From positions 248,001 through 312,000 of the forward strand of contig OY101123.1 of assembly GCA_956465555.1 (NCBI GenBank): 64,000 nucleotides of DNA, read 5' to 3'. Position 1 is the stretch's first letter, and each line of letters begins with the position of its first letter. Of the stretch, positions 43,741 to 54,017 are shown in pieces. The notes under the pieces are model-generated. The model saw nothing but the letters and a program-made list of their open reading frames with translations, did not search any database and was not told where the DNA came from. A program made the position numbers and the translations under genes. This DNA comes from Nitzschia sp. pyKryTriq1 (Eukaryota > Bacillariophyta > Bacillariophyceae > Bacillariales > Bacillariaceae).

Positions 43741-45261
43741 ATGAACGTCAGCTCGAGCAGTCCAAAGCAATATTATGGTAGCGGTGGTGACGTTGGTCAT
43801 GTCGGTGATGATTGTGATGATGATTATGATGATGAGTTTGTCCTCATGAAGCAGCACCACCAACACGGCGAAGGCAAAGGCGACGAAACAGCAACAATAG
43901 CATCCATGTCGTCCAGCAGCAAACAGAACAGCAAACCAAGTACGAGCTTGCAACTCGCGGCCGTGGCGGCCTACATTGGATCCGATACCATTTTGCGGTT
44001 TTGTTACCGTGATGTTATTGCTGGTACTACTCGTGAAAGTGGTGATGATGATGGTGGTGGTGGTGGCGATGATGCGGCCGTCCTCGCCTACGACAAGCCC
44101 ATGTTTCTGTCGTATTGTGCCTATGTGTGTTTTGCCTTTTGGGGATTTCTCGTGGTACCCTACGTATGGTGGATCCGACGCATCACCCTTTCGGATCATA
44201 TACGGGAATGGTGTGGCCACATGTCTCTCTATAAGGCTCTTCAATGGTGCATGGTGGTCGTCCTCCTGATGAATTATCAAAATTACTTTTACCTGTCGGG
44301 ATTGCGCTACGTGCGCGTCGCCGTTTCTACCGCCGTCGGACAGTCCGAAGCACCCTTTACAGTCCTGTTTTCCGTCTGGGCACTGGCACGACGCTTTTCC
44401 CGTCAAGAATTGAAGGGTGTCATCCTATGTCTGCTCGGCATTGCCTGGATTGTCCTTCCACCTGCGTTGCGGAATAGTAAAAACAACCAAAACCAGTATG
44501 ACAACGATGACGAGCAACAACAACAACAACAAGCGGTGTCATCCAGCAACGCCTGGGACATGTTTCTTGGCGTCCTGTTTACCATCCTGGGTGCTCTCTT
44601 TTTTGCCCTGTATCAAGTCTTTTGGCAAAAGTTTGATCAAGAACGATTTCCATCCTCGGCCGCTTCCAACGACAACAACAACAACAACAACAAGGCATTG
44701 GCACTACTAGAACAACATCAACAAGACGCAGAAGAAAACCAAGTGCAGCAGCAACAGCACAATAACAATAATATGATCACGAAACAAAGTGGACTATTGG
44801 CCAGTGTCATGGACTCGATGACCACCATTGCCATATCGGGCATGTGCAACCTAGTGGGTGGCTTGGTCCTTTTACTTTTGATGCACGTCACAGGCGCCGA
44901 AAGGATTGAAATGCCTCCACGACAACTCTGGGGAGAGATTATCCCCACGTGCTTTTTAAGTGCCTTTGTCGACGCCATCAATGGCATTGCCTGTGTCGTG
45001 GCAACGGCCGTGATCGTGGCCATGTGCTATCCCCTTACCATTCCACTTTCTGTCATTTTGGAAGTCTTTTGGGGCGGTATCCCCCTGAGTGCCTTTGGCT
45101 ATGCGGGTTGGATTGGTACCATCATGGTTGTGGCTGGAATTTTCTTTATGGAAACCGAAGAAGACGAGTATTCTTGCCAAGGCGGCGGCGGATGCAGCGA
45201 TGGCCTCGAAATCTTTGATCGGGAGCGAGAGGATTCCTCGATGGCCGAATCATCATCATAA
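43741..45261 (+). CDS. Drug/metabolite transporter superfamily protein (SLC35F/EamA-like)
   Basis: A 506-residue intronless membrane protein. A polar N-terminus rich in Asp, Gly and His precedes about ten membrane helices. Recognisable parts are MLSYCAYVCFAFWGFLVV-like entry helices, NYFYLSGLRYVRVAVSTAVGQSEAPFTVLFSVW (the conserved EamA inner segment), GVILCLLGIAWIVLP, and in the second half GALFFALYQVFWQKF and MCYPLTIPLSVILEVFWGG. Two Asn/Gln-rich loops (about 245-265 and 305-345) expand the cytosolic side. Family members export or import small metabolites or nucleotide sugars in Golgi, vacuole or plasma membrane; the substrate is not predictable. The first ATG at 43741 was chosen. Confidence 0.85.
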   Translation: MNVSSSSPKQYYGSGGDVGHVGDDCDDDYDDEFVLMKQHHQHGEGKGDETATIASMSSSSKQNSKPSTSLQLAAVAAYIGSDTILRFCYRDVIAGTTRESGDDDGGGGGDDAAVLAYDKPMFLSYCAYVCFAFWGFLVVPYVWWIRRITLSDHIREWCGHMSLYKALQWCMVVVLLMNYQNYFYLSGLRYVRVAVSTAVGQSEAPFTVLFSVWALARRFSRQELKGVILCLLGIAWIVLPPALRNSKNNQNQYDNDDEQQQQQQAVSSSNAWDMFLGVLFTILGALFFALYQVFWQKFDQERFPSSAASNDNNNNNNKALALLEQHQQDAEENQVQQQQHNNNNMITKQSGLLASVMDSMTTIAISGMCNLVGGLVLLLLMHVTGAERIEMPPRQLWGEIIPTCFLSAFVDAINGIACVVATAVIVAMCYPLTIPLSVILEVFWGGIPLSAFGYAGWIGTIMVVAGIFFMETEEDEYSCQGGGGCSDGLEIFDREREDSSMAESSS

Positions 45262-45851
45262 CCACCACAACCACAACAAGGTCCCTCTCCCTTCTCCCGG
45301 CGTGTCCATGAGTGTGTGTCGCTGTGCGTGCGTGCGGACATGAAAAATGTCCTACTGTACATACACGGCATCCAAGATTAGCTACAGTACGTGCACACAA
45401 TCAGTAGTTGTCCATGGATTTGAAAAAGTTTGTCTTAGCCATTTGGCTTCCGAAGCTGTCTGTCTATCATCTATGTAATATATAGATACTGTACTCCGGT
45501 AGTTGCTGGGGATTTCGCAGCGGCCAAGACAGTAAAGTCGAACCAATCAACTTAATTGCAGTCAGAGAAGTCAAAGATCTATTTGACGCACGCGAGTATA
45601 CCTATGATAATATGAAGTACCGGTTATTGAGTCCCTTTTCCTTCACATCCGTGAATGATATGGGAACTCTAACTGACCGAAGAACCCTTCTACTACTAAC
45701 ACTGCATTCTCCGGATTCTTCTCTCGCAGCACTCCGCATTCTTCTTTGACAGAAAAAAGAAAAATCCATCGATTATTATGCAGCTGCTCTACCATTGTCA
45801 TTTTTTTTTTACCGAAGAACTTTGGCAGGGCGGATACTACAAGTAATCATC
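45262..45851. promoter_or_regulatory. Upstream region of P/T-rich paralogue 1
   Basis: 590 bp. The blocks GTCGAACCAATCAA (45537-45550) and GAGAAGTCAAAGATC (45565-45579) recur upstream of paralogue 2 (48205-48218 and 48293-48307), so promoter DNA was duplicated with the gene. The CCAATCA core is a CCAAT-like element. Confidence 0.55.
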
Positions 45852-47750
45852 ATGAAGCGGACGTTCTTGGGTTTCTTTCTTCTTGGGATTATAATCCTTT
45901 CATTTTGTTTTCACGAGGCGGCGGCCAAGAACAAGAACAACGACGACGAAGTGAATCAAAATGATGATATCGTGAGCACTAAATCTCCGAATCCCACAAG
46001 GGAACCCACCACGCCACGACCAACATCGTTGCCAACGTCACCTCCTCATACAAGAAAACCTACTCGACGACCAACATCGTTGCCGACACCGCCTCCTCAC
46101 ACAAGAAAACCTACAGCCCAGCCGACGCCGTCTCCGTCTCGTCGACCAACCACTGCAAAGCCAAGCAGGAATCCAACGACGATGAGCCCGACGCGTCGAC
46201 TAGATCCAACGCCTTCGCCTTCCAGCACTAGGCTTCCCACCACCATAAACCCAACTCGACAGCCGACCCCACAGCAAATGCCACCACTTCCATCACTGAG
46301 CCCGACTGATACTTCTCCAGACTCGGGTCAAACCAAACCTTCGACACCCTCGCCGTCCCAAGAACCTACGGTTCTGTCACCATTTACAGCACTTCCTTAT
46401 CTTGTTGACGTTAATGTGGGCGCAGATGAAAGCGAAGAAACGACGCAACCATCACCTTCGTCAGCGGGAATGGAAGATGAAGAAAGTCCCAGTGCCGCTA
46501 CTGCTCCGGAGGATGAGGATGGTAGCCAAACTGTGTTGCTGGATGTAGATGTAGTAGGGACGGTGAGGTTTTCGATTGTCGTGAGGAATGGCAATCGTGA
46601 CAATATCCCTTTTTCTGCCTACGAGCCAGAATTAACACTGGCAGTGACCAGTCTCGCCCACCAAGTCGCAAAAGATATGGAGGATTCATTTTCGTTAGGA
46701 AGTGGGGGCGATGGTCGTCATCACCGACGACACCTTCAAGAACAACAACAAATGTTGCAAGTTTTGGACCTACCTGGCAGCATCATAACGCAAGTCCGAA
46801 CACTGGGGTTTACGTCGAATCCAGACGTTTCCGATCTGAATGTTTTCTTGGGGGGCGCCTGCCCTATTACTTCTGGAGATGTTCAGACAGATCGTTGCGA
46901 AGAAATTTCGGCCTCGATGGGGGTGTTGTTTGCGATCGAAATAAGAGAGGATGGAGGAGGTTACGGAGGCGTGGATATTTTGGAACAAGTCCAAGCTGCG
47001 CTTCAATCTGGTTTGAATGAGCGCGTCGACAGAGGTCAACTTCAGTTCTATATGGAAGAAGCGTTTCCGCTATCTCGAGTCTCGGTTATATCAGGACAAG
47101 TGGTCGAGCGAGAAGGCGGCCAATTGTATTCCACAAACTCATTGGAGGCAGGTGATATTGGTATGGGTGGCGATCCAGCAGCAAGTGTCCCAGTGAGTGC
47201 AATTGTTGGGATTGCACTTGCCTTGTGGCTAGCTCTCGTTTTAGCGATTGTCGTCTGGCTTGTCACGAGGACACGTCGAAGGCAACGCATTGCAAAGTCG
47301 TCGATCGCCGATAATGCCAGTATGGAAAAGAGGCCCCCCATCCGACCAGCGACTACATATGATGTTGAGTCTCACAACGACGACGACGGATATATCCATG
47401 ATGACTGGTCGAAATTGAGTTTTGACAACAAGAACTCCAGGGCTGGCGAAGAACCAAGAGCATATGGCGTACTACTCAACGACGATATCATCATGGGCGC
47501 CTCAGAAGACGAGGAGCAAGACGAAGATCATGACAATGATATGGAGTCGTCGTCGGTGGCATCAGCTTCACTTTATTCCATGGCTTCAGATACGCAGTAC
47601 TACTCCTCGTCAACAACTGGCGCTACTATCTGTACCTCCACTATCATGTCAGAGGATCGATTGATTGACTTGGGCGAGTTGGATGATGGGAAGAAGAATC
47701 TTCGCGAGTACATAACTGGTATCGCTGACTTCGACGAGCTCTGGAACTGA
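45852..47750 (+). CDS. P/T-rich single-pass surface protein, tandem paralogue 1 (C-terminally shortened)
   Basis: 632 residues from the ATG at 45852. A signal peptide (MKRTFLGFFLLGIIILSFCF) leads to a long Pro/Thr-rich stalk of PTxxPT repeats, likely O-glycosylated. A folded outer domain follows: VGTVRFSIVVRNGNRDNIPFSAYEP, LTLAVTSLAHQVAKDME, QVLDLPGSIITQVR and ACPITSGDVQTDRCEEIS. Then comes a membrane helix (VGIALALWLALVLAIVVWLV) and a basic stop-transfer (TRTRRRQR). The tail has DVESHNDDDGYIHDDWSKLSFD and ends at FDELWN. The paralogue continues past this point; the matching bases (GCCGGCGACTGGGACGCT) still exist downstream of the stop here. Such proteins are common on diatom surfaces; function unknown. 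Confidence 0.82.
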   Translation: MKRTFLGFFLLGIIILSFCFHEAAAKNKNNDDEVNQNDDIVSTKSPNPTREPTTPRPTSLPTSPPHTRKPTRRPTSLPTPPPHTRKPTAQPTPSPSRRPTTAKPSRNPTTMSPTRRLDPTPSPSSTRLPTTINPTRQPTPQQMPPLPSLSPTDTSPDSGQTKPSTPSPSQEPTVLSPFTALPYLVDVNVGADESEETTQPSPSSAGMEDEESPSAATAPEDEDGSQTVLLDVDVVGTVRFSIVVRNGNRDNIPFSAYEPELTLAVTSLAHQVAKDMEDSFSLGSGGDGRHHRRHLQEQQQMLQVLDLPGSIITQVRTLGFTSNPDVSDLNVFLGGACPITSGDVQTDRCEEISASMGVLFAIEIREDGGGYGGVDILEQVQAALQSGLNERVDRGQLQFYMEEAFPLSRVSVISGQVVEREGGQLYSTNSLEAGDIGMGGDPAASVPVSAIVGIALALWLALVLAIVVWLVTRTRRRQRIAKSSIADNASMEKRPPIRPATTYDVESHNDDDGYIHDDWSKLSFDNKNSRAGEEPRAYGVLLNDDIIMGASEDEEQDEDHDNDMESSSVASASLYSMASDTQYYSSSTTGATICTSTIMSEDRLIDLGELDDGKKNLREYITGIADFDELWN

Positions 47751-49010
47751 CGTTGACGACTCGTGGAAGCTGCCATAATGGCCGGCGACTGGGACGCTCC
47801 AGCTAGGAGAGGAGCCTGCACCATCCCCTCCGCTTGTGAGCGAGTATACAGCAAATGTTCTACCATTATAACAAATGTTTTGTAATAAAGACGGCCATGT
47901 TGATGATTCGACTATACTATAGACTACGAGGACGCAGAAGACTGGGTAGCTTGGTGGAGCCACAACAACATCACCATATGTACGACCACTCGCCCTGTTC
48001 CGCGTTTTATCCTCCTCGCCGTCTTTTTGGCTCGGTGGTTGCTACTCGGAGTGCTGGACTACACAAGAAGTTACAACGCAGGAGTTTACGGAACTTCTAC
48101 ACTTTTCCCAGAGCAAACCGTCAAGGCCTGATGATGAACGCAAACTGAAACTCTAGCTACAGTATTATGTAGACCTATTACAGTGCGATGGAAAAGGCCG
48201 ACCAGTCGAACCAATCAAATATTGGAAAATCGGGGGCCGTTGACAGATCGGTCTGACCTTGGTCGGTCTGACCGACCACCCAATGAAGTCCGAGAAGTCA
48301 AAGATCCATCGTATCATCACGGAGTCTCGTCGCAGGAGTACATTATGATAGTGCGGTGCTTAGACGCCGCGTATTTAATGTGCTGTGCGCATGCCTGCCG
48401 TTCGCGGCACGCGCCTTCGAGAACTCGTTCCTATTTATTTTGGAAGAAAGATTTTTCTTCCTTCTTCCAAAGATGCAAGATCTCTCGCTCATTATCACGA
48501 TCATATGATTCTTATTTCCTTGTCCCTCTAGAGTAGACTACAAGTACTGCCGGCAGAAAAATGGAAAGCAGTCAAGAGGAAACATGATCCATGCGACATG
48601 CGAACAAGAACGTGGAAAGCTACAACAGTATGTACTGTACTCGTATGCGATTGATGAATCTTCAGAGATAAGGATTAATGATACACGATACACCTGCTGC
48701 TGCCATCACGTGCCACATGATGGCATCCGTGTTCCACATGTAGATGCAGGAGAGGTGAGATACGTGTCGGTTCATTCATTCCGGCGGACCGCATGTATTT
48801 TTTGATTTCGTCCCCAAGCAAACAAATAAATACCCGTGTGAAAACATTTCACAAGGCCGTCGTCAACAAAGAAGAGACAGAGCACATCAAAACCACCAAG
48901 GAACAAACGAGAAACGAGACGGCGCTCTCGATTCTTTCGTCATCATCTGTTCCCGATAGCATTCAGTTGTTCTACCATTATTATTTCTTACGACAGAACT
49001 TGTGATGACA
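47751..49010. other. Intergenic: remnant of lost C-terminus, then duplicated promoter
   Basis: 47766-47797 still resembles the C-terminal coding DNA of paralogue 2 (51042 onward). Promoter blocks shared with paralogue 1 lie at 48205-48218 and 48293-48307, flanking a perfect 8+8 bp inverted repeat at 48262-48278. No other gene is accepted. Confidence 0.6.
48262..48278. repeat. 17-bp palindrome GGTCGGTC-T-GACCGACC
   Basis: Two 8-bp arms with a single central base, placed between two promoter blocks conserved in the tandem paralogue. It could be a dimeric regulator site. Confidence 0.6.
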
Positions 49011-51167
49011 ATGAAGCGGACGTTCTTGGTTTTCTTTCTTCTTGGGTTGATAATCCTTTCATTTTGTTTTCGCGAGGTGGCGGCGTCCCATGAAAACGAT
49101 GACGACGACGACGCCGATGTCAATGCTTTTGATGATGATATCGTTAGCACAAAATCTCCGGATCCCACAAGGGAACCCACGCCCCGTCCAACATCACCAC
49201 CGACGCCTCCACCACCCACACCAGCGCCGACGCCGCCTCCTACTAGAAATCCTACAGCCCGACCGACGCCAAATCCAACCATCGCTCCCAGCACGCGACC
49301 TCCAACACCTCGACCAACCACGGCAAAGCCAACCAAGGCTCCGACGAAAGCTCCGACGAGAGTTCCTACCAATCGTCCAACGATGACCCCAACGCGTCGA
49401 CCAGCTCCATTGCCTCCGCCTCCAACTAGGCTTCCCACCAGAAACCCAACCCGAAAGCCCACCCCACGTCCAACAACGCCACAGCCAACACCACGTCCAA
49501 CACGACCGCCGACCCCACGTCCAACACCCAAACCAACCCCGAGACCGACTACGACTTCTCCAACATTGGGTCCGACCAAGCGTCCGACACCAAAGCCTTC
49601 GTTGGATCCGTTGCTACTGGTGGTGGCTCCGTCCCAAGAGCCGATCACAACTCTATTGCCATTTACGGCCTTTCCTGTTCTTGTTTACATGGCGGGTGGT
49701 GCAGACGAGGACCCCGAAGAAGAAACGACGACGACGACAACACCGTCACCACCAACACTAAGCAACACTACTCCTACTCTGTACGAGGAAGAGGAAGGTA
49801 ACCAAACCGTCGTGCTGCTGGATGATACAGTAGATGTAGTAGGAACGGTACGGTTTTCGATTGTCGTGAGGAATGGCAATCGTGATAATGTCCCTTTTTC
49901 TGCCTACGAGCCAGCGTTAACACTGGCAGTGACCAGTCTCGCCCACCAAGTCGCGAAAGATATGGAAGAATCGTGGTCATCATCCTCATCCTTATCCTCG
50001 TCCTTTCGACAACAACAACAGCAACAGCAACAGCAACAGCAACAACTGGTGATGTTGCAAGTGTTGGACCTACCTGGCAGCATCATAACGCAAGTCCGAA
50101 CGCTGGGGTTTACGTCGAATCCAGATGTTTCCGATTCGGATATTTTCCTGGGGGGCGCCTGCCCTATTACTTCGGGAGATGTGCGGACGGATCGTTGCGA
50201 AGAAATTTCAGCTTCGATGGGGGTATTGTTTGCGATCGAAAAAGGAGAAGGAGGAGGAGGATATGGAGGCGTGGATATTTTGGAACAAGTCCAGGCTGCG
50301 TTTCAATTGGGTTTGGATGGTAGCGTTGCCAGTGGAGTACTCCAGTCCTATATGGATGAAGCGTTTCCGCTATCTCGAGTCTCGGTTATATCAGGACAAG
50401 TGGTGGAGCGAGAAGGTAGCGAATTATACCCCATAAACGCATTGGAGGAAGGAGACATCGGTATGGGTGGTGATACAGCAGCAAGTGTCCCAGTGGGTGC
50501 CATTGTTGGGATTGTACTTGCCTCGTTGATCGCTGTTGTTTTAGCGATTGTCGTCTGCCTTGTCACGAGGACACGTCGACGGCAACGCATTGAAGAGTCA
50601 TCGGTGATCTCCGGTGATGCCAGTATGCTGGAAAAGAGACCCATCCCACCAGCGACCACTTACGACGTCGAGTCGAACATCAGCGATGGATACAGCCACG
50701 ACGAATGGTCGAAACTAAGTTTTGACGACAGTTCTAAGGCTGGCAAAGTGATCGGCTTCGAGCCTCTTCAACCATTCGACGAGGACAATATCATCATCAA
50801 GTACATCTCAGAAGACGAGGAGTACGACGAGGCTCTTGATCATGACAATAACGAGTCGTCGTCGGCATCAGCCTCACAATACTCCATGGCTTCTTCGGGC
50901 ACACAGCACCACTCATCGTCGATTGGCTCTACCAGTACATCCACAGACAATTTCATGTCCGGGAATCGAGTGATTGACTTTGGTATGGACGGGAGAAAGC
51001 TGCGAGAGTACACACCTGGAATTGATAATTTTGATGAGTTAGAAGCTGCCATCATGGCCGGCGACTGGGACGCTCTAGTTGGAGCTGCCGCCACTGCTAC
51101 CGTCGCATCTCCGCTCCTCGAGGACCCCCAGGAGGAGGACCACTCCATCAATAGAGCGAGTGTATAG
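49011..51167 (+). CDS. P/T-rich single-pass surface protein, tandem paralogue 2 (full length)
   Basis: The ATG at 49011 matches the start of paralogue 1 (MKRTFL...); another ATG lies two codons upstream. The 718 residues have the same order: signal peptide, longer P/T stalk with many PTPRPT units, outer domain (VRFSIVVRNGNRDNVPFSAYEP to ACPITSGDVRTDRCEEIS), membrane helix (VGIVLASLIAVVLAIVVCLV), basic stop-transfer and acidic tail. A poly-Gln run of 12 sits in the outer domain. The C-terminus reads FDELEAAIMAGDWDALVGAAA, a motif I recall near the ends of many diatom proteins, which suggests a shared intracellular partner. Paralogue 1 has lost it. Confidence 0.85.
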   Translation: MKRTFLVFFLLGLIILSFCFREVAASHENDDDDDADVNAFDDDIVSTKSPDPTREPTPRPTSPPTPPPPTPAPTPPPTRNPTARPTPNPTIAPSTRPPTPRPTTAKPTKAPTKAPTRVPTNRPTMTPTRRPAPLPPPPTRLPTRNPTRKPTPRPTTPQPTPRPTRPPTPRPTPKPTPRPTTTSPTLGPTKRPTPKPSLDPLLLVVAPSQEPITTLLPFTAFPVLVYMAGGADEDPEEETTTTTTPSPPTLSNTTPTLYEEEEGNQTVVLLDDTVDVVGTVRFSIVVRNGNRDNVPFSAYEPALTLAVTSLAHQVAKDMEESWSSSSSLSSSFRQQQQQQQQQQQQLVMLQVLDLPGSIITQVRTLGFTSNPDVSDSDIFLGGACPITSGDVRTDRCEEISASMGVLFAIEKGEGGGGYGGVDILEQVQAAFQLGLDGSVASGVLQSYMDEAFPLSRVSVISGQVVEREGSELYPINALEEGDIGMGGDTAASVPVGAIVGIVLASLIAVVLAIVVCLVTRTRRRQRIEESSVISGDASMLEKRPIPPATTYDVESNISDGYSHDEWSKLSFDDSSKAGKVIGFEPLQPFDEDNIIIKYISEDEEYDEALDHDNNESSSASASQYSMASSGTQHHSSSIGSTSTSTDNFMSGNRVIDFGMDGRKLREYTPGIDNFDELEAAIMAGDWDALVGAAATATVASPLLEDPQEEDHSINRASV

Positions 51168-51849
51168 CAATATCATTTTTTTAAGTAGCAAGCATTATTC
51201 TCCAATAGTAGCTACTACTACCGGTAGACTTAAAAAACAATAGATTATTCGTTTATACCGCAGTATCCGGTAGGGGTCTATAGCGATGATGCGAGGAATT
51301 CTAAAAACGAATCATCAGCTATGCCAGTGACATTTGCTGCTGAATACGTTTGGCCTGAGAGACGCTACCAGCAGGTATGGTACTCAAGATTGCAGGCTGC
51401 CAGACGACTACTACTAGGATCCCATCCTCTCTACTGGGATGGTCTGGGGTTGGTTGGTGAGCAAGGTGGGTGGCTACCGTACGTCGTTCTCATCATACAA
51501 TTCGGTAATTTGGGATCGTTTTGTACGAGGCATGCGTTTGCGCTTTTGTGTCGTTTTTTGTTACCGTACCAGGCACTTGTTTGAAGGAGCCATACATCAT
51601 GCCAAGTCTTTCTGGACCCACGATGGTCCATCGGATGCTTTCGAAGGTCGTCCCGTACGAACAGCACAACTGTGTTAAAAAAATTTCCACTGCAAGCTCC
51701 ACTTATAGATGATTTTTTCTAATTGAATTATCATTCTGAATTGAGCTAGTAGTATAGTATAGTATAGTCTAGAGAGCAGAGAACGGCCATCGTCCTCTCC
51801 GCTACGGTATAGTAGCCCTTTCCCCAAAGTTTCCATTCTCTGGCCTCAA
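51168..51849. other. Convergent spacer, nothing recognised
   Basis: About 680 bp with TACCGGTA at 51219 and a TATAG repeat near 51750-51766. Small frames on both strands overlap and were rejected. Confidence 0.55.
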
Positions 51850-53022
51850 CTAGTTGATACTGCTCTTTTGTTTTTGAGGTACCACTATAATATCGGCAGC
51901 AGCGGCACTGGTAGCGTCCGGCGCCGAATGCCGGGCTCGCCGCTCCAAGGGTCCTCTCGATCCTCGTCGTCGCCGGGTCTTTTCGGCTGCCGCCCCCAGA
52001 CTTCCCGTCGCTTTGAGCATCCCACGTCGCGGTTCCCGCTTGCCGTCAAAACTTCTCGAGCGGCCCGGCAGACCTCCATGAGCACCCGCAGCAGCAGCAG
52101 CTTGGGTGTCCGTCTTGAATTTTCCCTCCCCATAGACACTCCGAGCATCCATCATGGCCGCCAAATGCGCAATCCTCGACCGATGCCGGGAGACACCCCC
52201 GACTGTTGCAGCAATCAAATCTTGATCCAATTGTCGTCCATTATTAATAAAGTCGCTTTCTTGTCGTTGCCGTGATTGCTCTTCCAATACCAATTGAACG
52301 ACATCCAGACTCGATGTCGTAATATCAAATCCATCGGGCGTCATGTATTCCAAACCACGGGTCGTAAAGTCGGGATTGTCATCTGCCAAGGGTACACCGT
52401 CTCTCATATTGGTGACCGTTTGGGTCGCCTCTTGAAGGATTTGCTGCATTTCTTGGTTGGTAAACCATAACGATTCCTGATCTTCTTGAGACAATTCACT
52501 AAAGTGAGGAATGAATTGAATGGATGTATGGATGGTGATTTCCTCCTCCTCTTCCGACTGTGACGTGGTGTGGAAAGGCCCAAAGCGTGCCTTTTTCTTT
52601 GGATCCGTGGTGTTGTTGTTGCTGTCATTCTTTCCGAGGATACTGCTGCTCCTAGGGTGTGTGGCGGTCGTCGTTGTCGTAGGAGTATTCTCAACAACAA
52701 CAGCAACAACATCATCAACATCAACAACGACGTCAGCAGTGGCTGCTGCTGCAGTGTTCGCCGGAGCCGGAGCAGGCTTACTATCCACCTGCTTTTGGTT
52801 TTGTTGTTGTTGTTGTTGTTGTTGTTGTTGGGATTGTTGGAAGAATTTCTCTTGCAGTTTGGCAATGCGACTCCCCACTACCTGACGGCGGGGTCGACCG
52901 GCAGCATCAGCTGATGGAGAGACGACTGTACCGGTAGGAGTGGAAGCTGGGGATGGAGGAGATGCCTGCCCATCCATCATCGTCATCATGCTGCCGACCT
53001 GTTGCTTGTCCAGAGGCGACAT
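51850..53022 (-). CDS. Diatom-family protein with RGLE-type domain, member 2
   Basis: A 390-residue intronless frame with ATG at 53022. The N-terminus is low complexity: Pro/Ser-rich, a poly-Gln run of ten and an Ala/Val/Asp tract. The domain starts at ITIHTSIQFIPHFSELSQED and runs through LWFTNQEMQQIL, TTRGLEYMTPDGFD, and VVQLVLEEQSRQRQE. The order H-(S/D)xxxxxxxWF-RGLE-VLEEQ parallels the two-exon gene at 35433-36486. The C-terminal part is basic (KREPRRGMLKATGSLG and KTRRRRGSRG), a likely nuclear signal. Role unknown. The absence of an intron here and its presence in member 1 shows an old split. Confidence 0.75.
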   Translation of the reverse strand: MSPLDKQQVGSMMTMMDGQASPPSPASTPTGTVVSPSADAAGRPRRQVVGSRIAKLQEKFFQQSQQQQQQQQQQNQKQVDSKPAPAPANTAAAATADVVVDVDDVVAVVVENTPTTTTTATHPRSSSILGKNDSNNNTTDPKKKARFGPFHTTSQSEEEEEITIHTSIQFIPHFSELSQEDQESLWFTNQEMQQILQEATQTVTNMRDGVPLADDNPDFTTRGLEYMTPDGFDITTSSLDVVQLVLEEQSRQRQESDFINNGRQLDQDLIAATVGGVSRHRSRIAHLAAMMDARSVYGEGKFKTDTQAAAAAGAHGGLPGRSRSFDGKREPRRGMLKATGSLGAAAEKTRRRRGSRGPLERRARHSAPDATSAAAADIIVVPQKQKSSIN

Positions 53023-54017
53023 TCGTTTCGAAAAGAGCTATAAAATAATGATTACAGCTAGTGGCTGCCTGCTTGATATGTGATATGTGATATGTGATGA
53101 GCGATACAAGTACCGTACTGTAGCACCAATGCTGGTTTGTTCAAGGAGGAAGGAGGATCAATGGACAAGGAAGGGCAAGCATTCAAGATTGAGAATAGGC
53201 AGAGGAGGAGGAGGAGTAGAGCAGCGCAATCAAATCAAAAAATAACAGACATGAGCGTGGCATAAGAGTCAATAGCGTTTACAACGGATATTCTGATCTT
53301 ATTGTTATTTACTGTGCAGCTGCGTTTATTATTGTTCTGCCACCGACCTGCTGCCACCAACGAACCTCCTCGCTCGCGAAGTTTCCGGCAGCAGGAACGA
53401 AATGAAAGTGCGTGCTGGCGTTGGCGAAGCGGTGGCGAAACCTATGCTTGATGCTGCGTACCTCTGCTGCGTACTTGTGTACTGTACCGGTACGCTGCCG
53501 AACCGGTACTTCGTATCTGTATGTTTTGAGTTTTGATGGATCTGCGATCGCGTCGTAATGGGTGATGGGTACTCGTACTTGTACCGGTACCAGGGACATA
53601 CCGTCTATACAGATGTGACGTCACTTCTTTCGTGTCCCGCAGTATGCCTCTCTCGAATCATCATGCAATTCACGACAAATGGATCGGCAAAAAATAATCT
53701 TCCTTCCGACAATGACGACTGACTACCGGTAGTAGTAGTCTCTACTAGTATAGTACCGGTAGTGCTGACGACTCTCCTCCCAACAAACGAAACCTGACAG
53801 TCAAGAGACGCCGCGTCATCCCGCCCTTTTATTCTTGAGGATCTAACAATACGAACCATACCGGTAGTAGGAGCCACTGGTCTAATTCACATCGTACAAG
53901 TACATCTCCTTCATTTGAGTTATTAATATCATTGAGGCACGCTGCGTCAAGGATACAGTCAGTCGCATATACCGGTACCTACAGTACAGGAGCAAAATAC
54001 GCCATATATACGCCAGC
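53023..54017. other. Divergent intergenic region rich in TACCGGTA
   Basis: About 1 kb between two divergent genes, holding TACCGGTA at 53485, 53582, 53724, 53754, 53859 and 53970. No gene is accepted; the reverse frame at 53309-53599 is judged random. Confidence 0.6.

Noticed and set aside
48887-49648. Reverse frame of 253 codons, Val/Gly-rich
   Set aside because: Antisense of the Pro/Thr stalk repeats of the surface protein.
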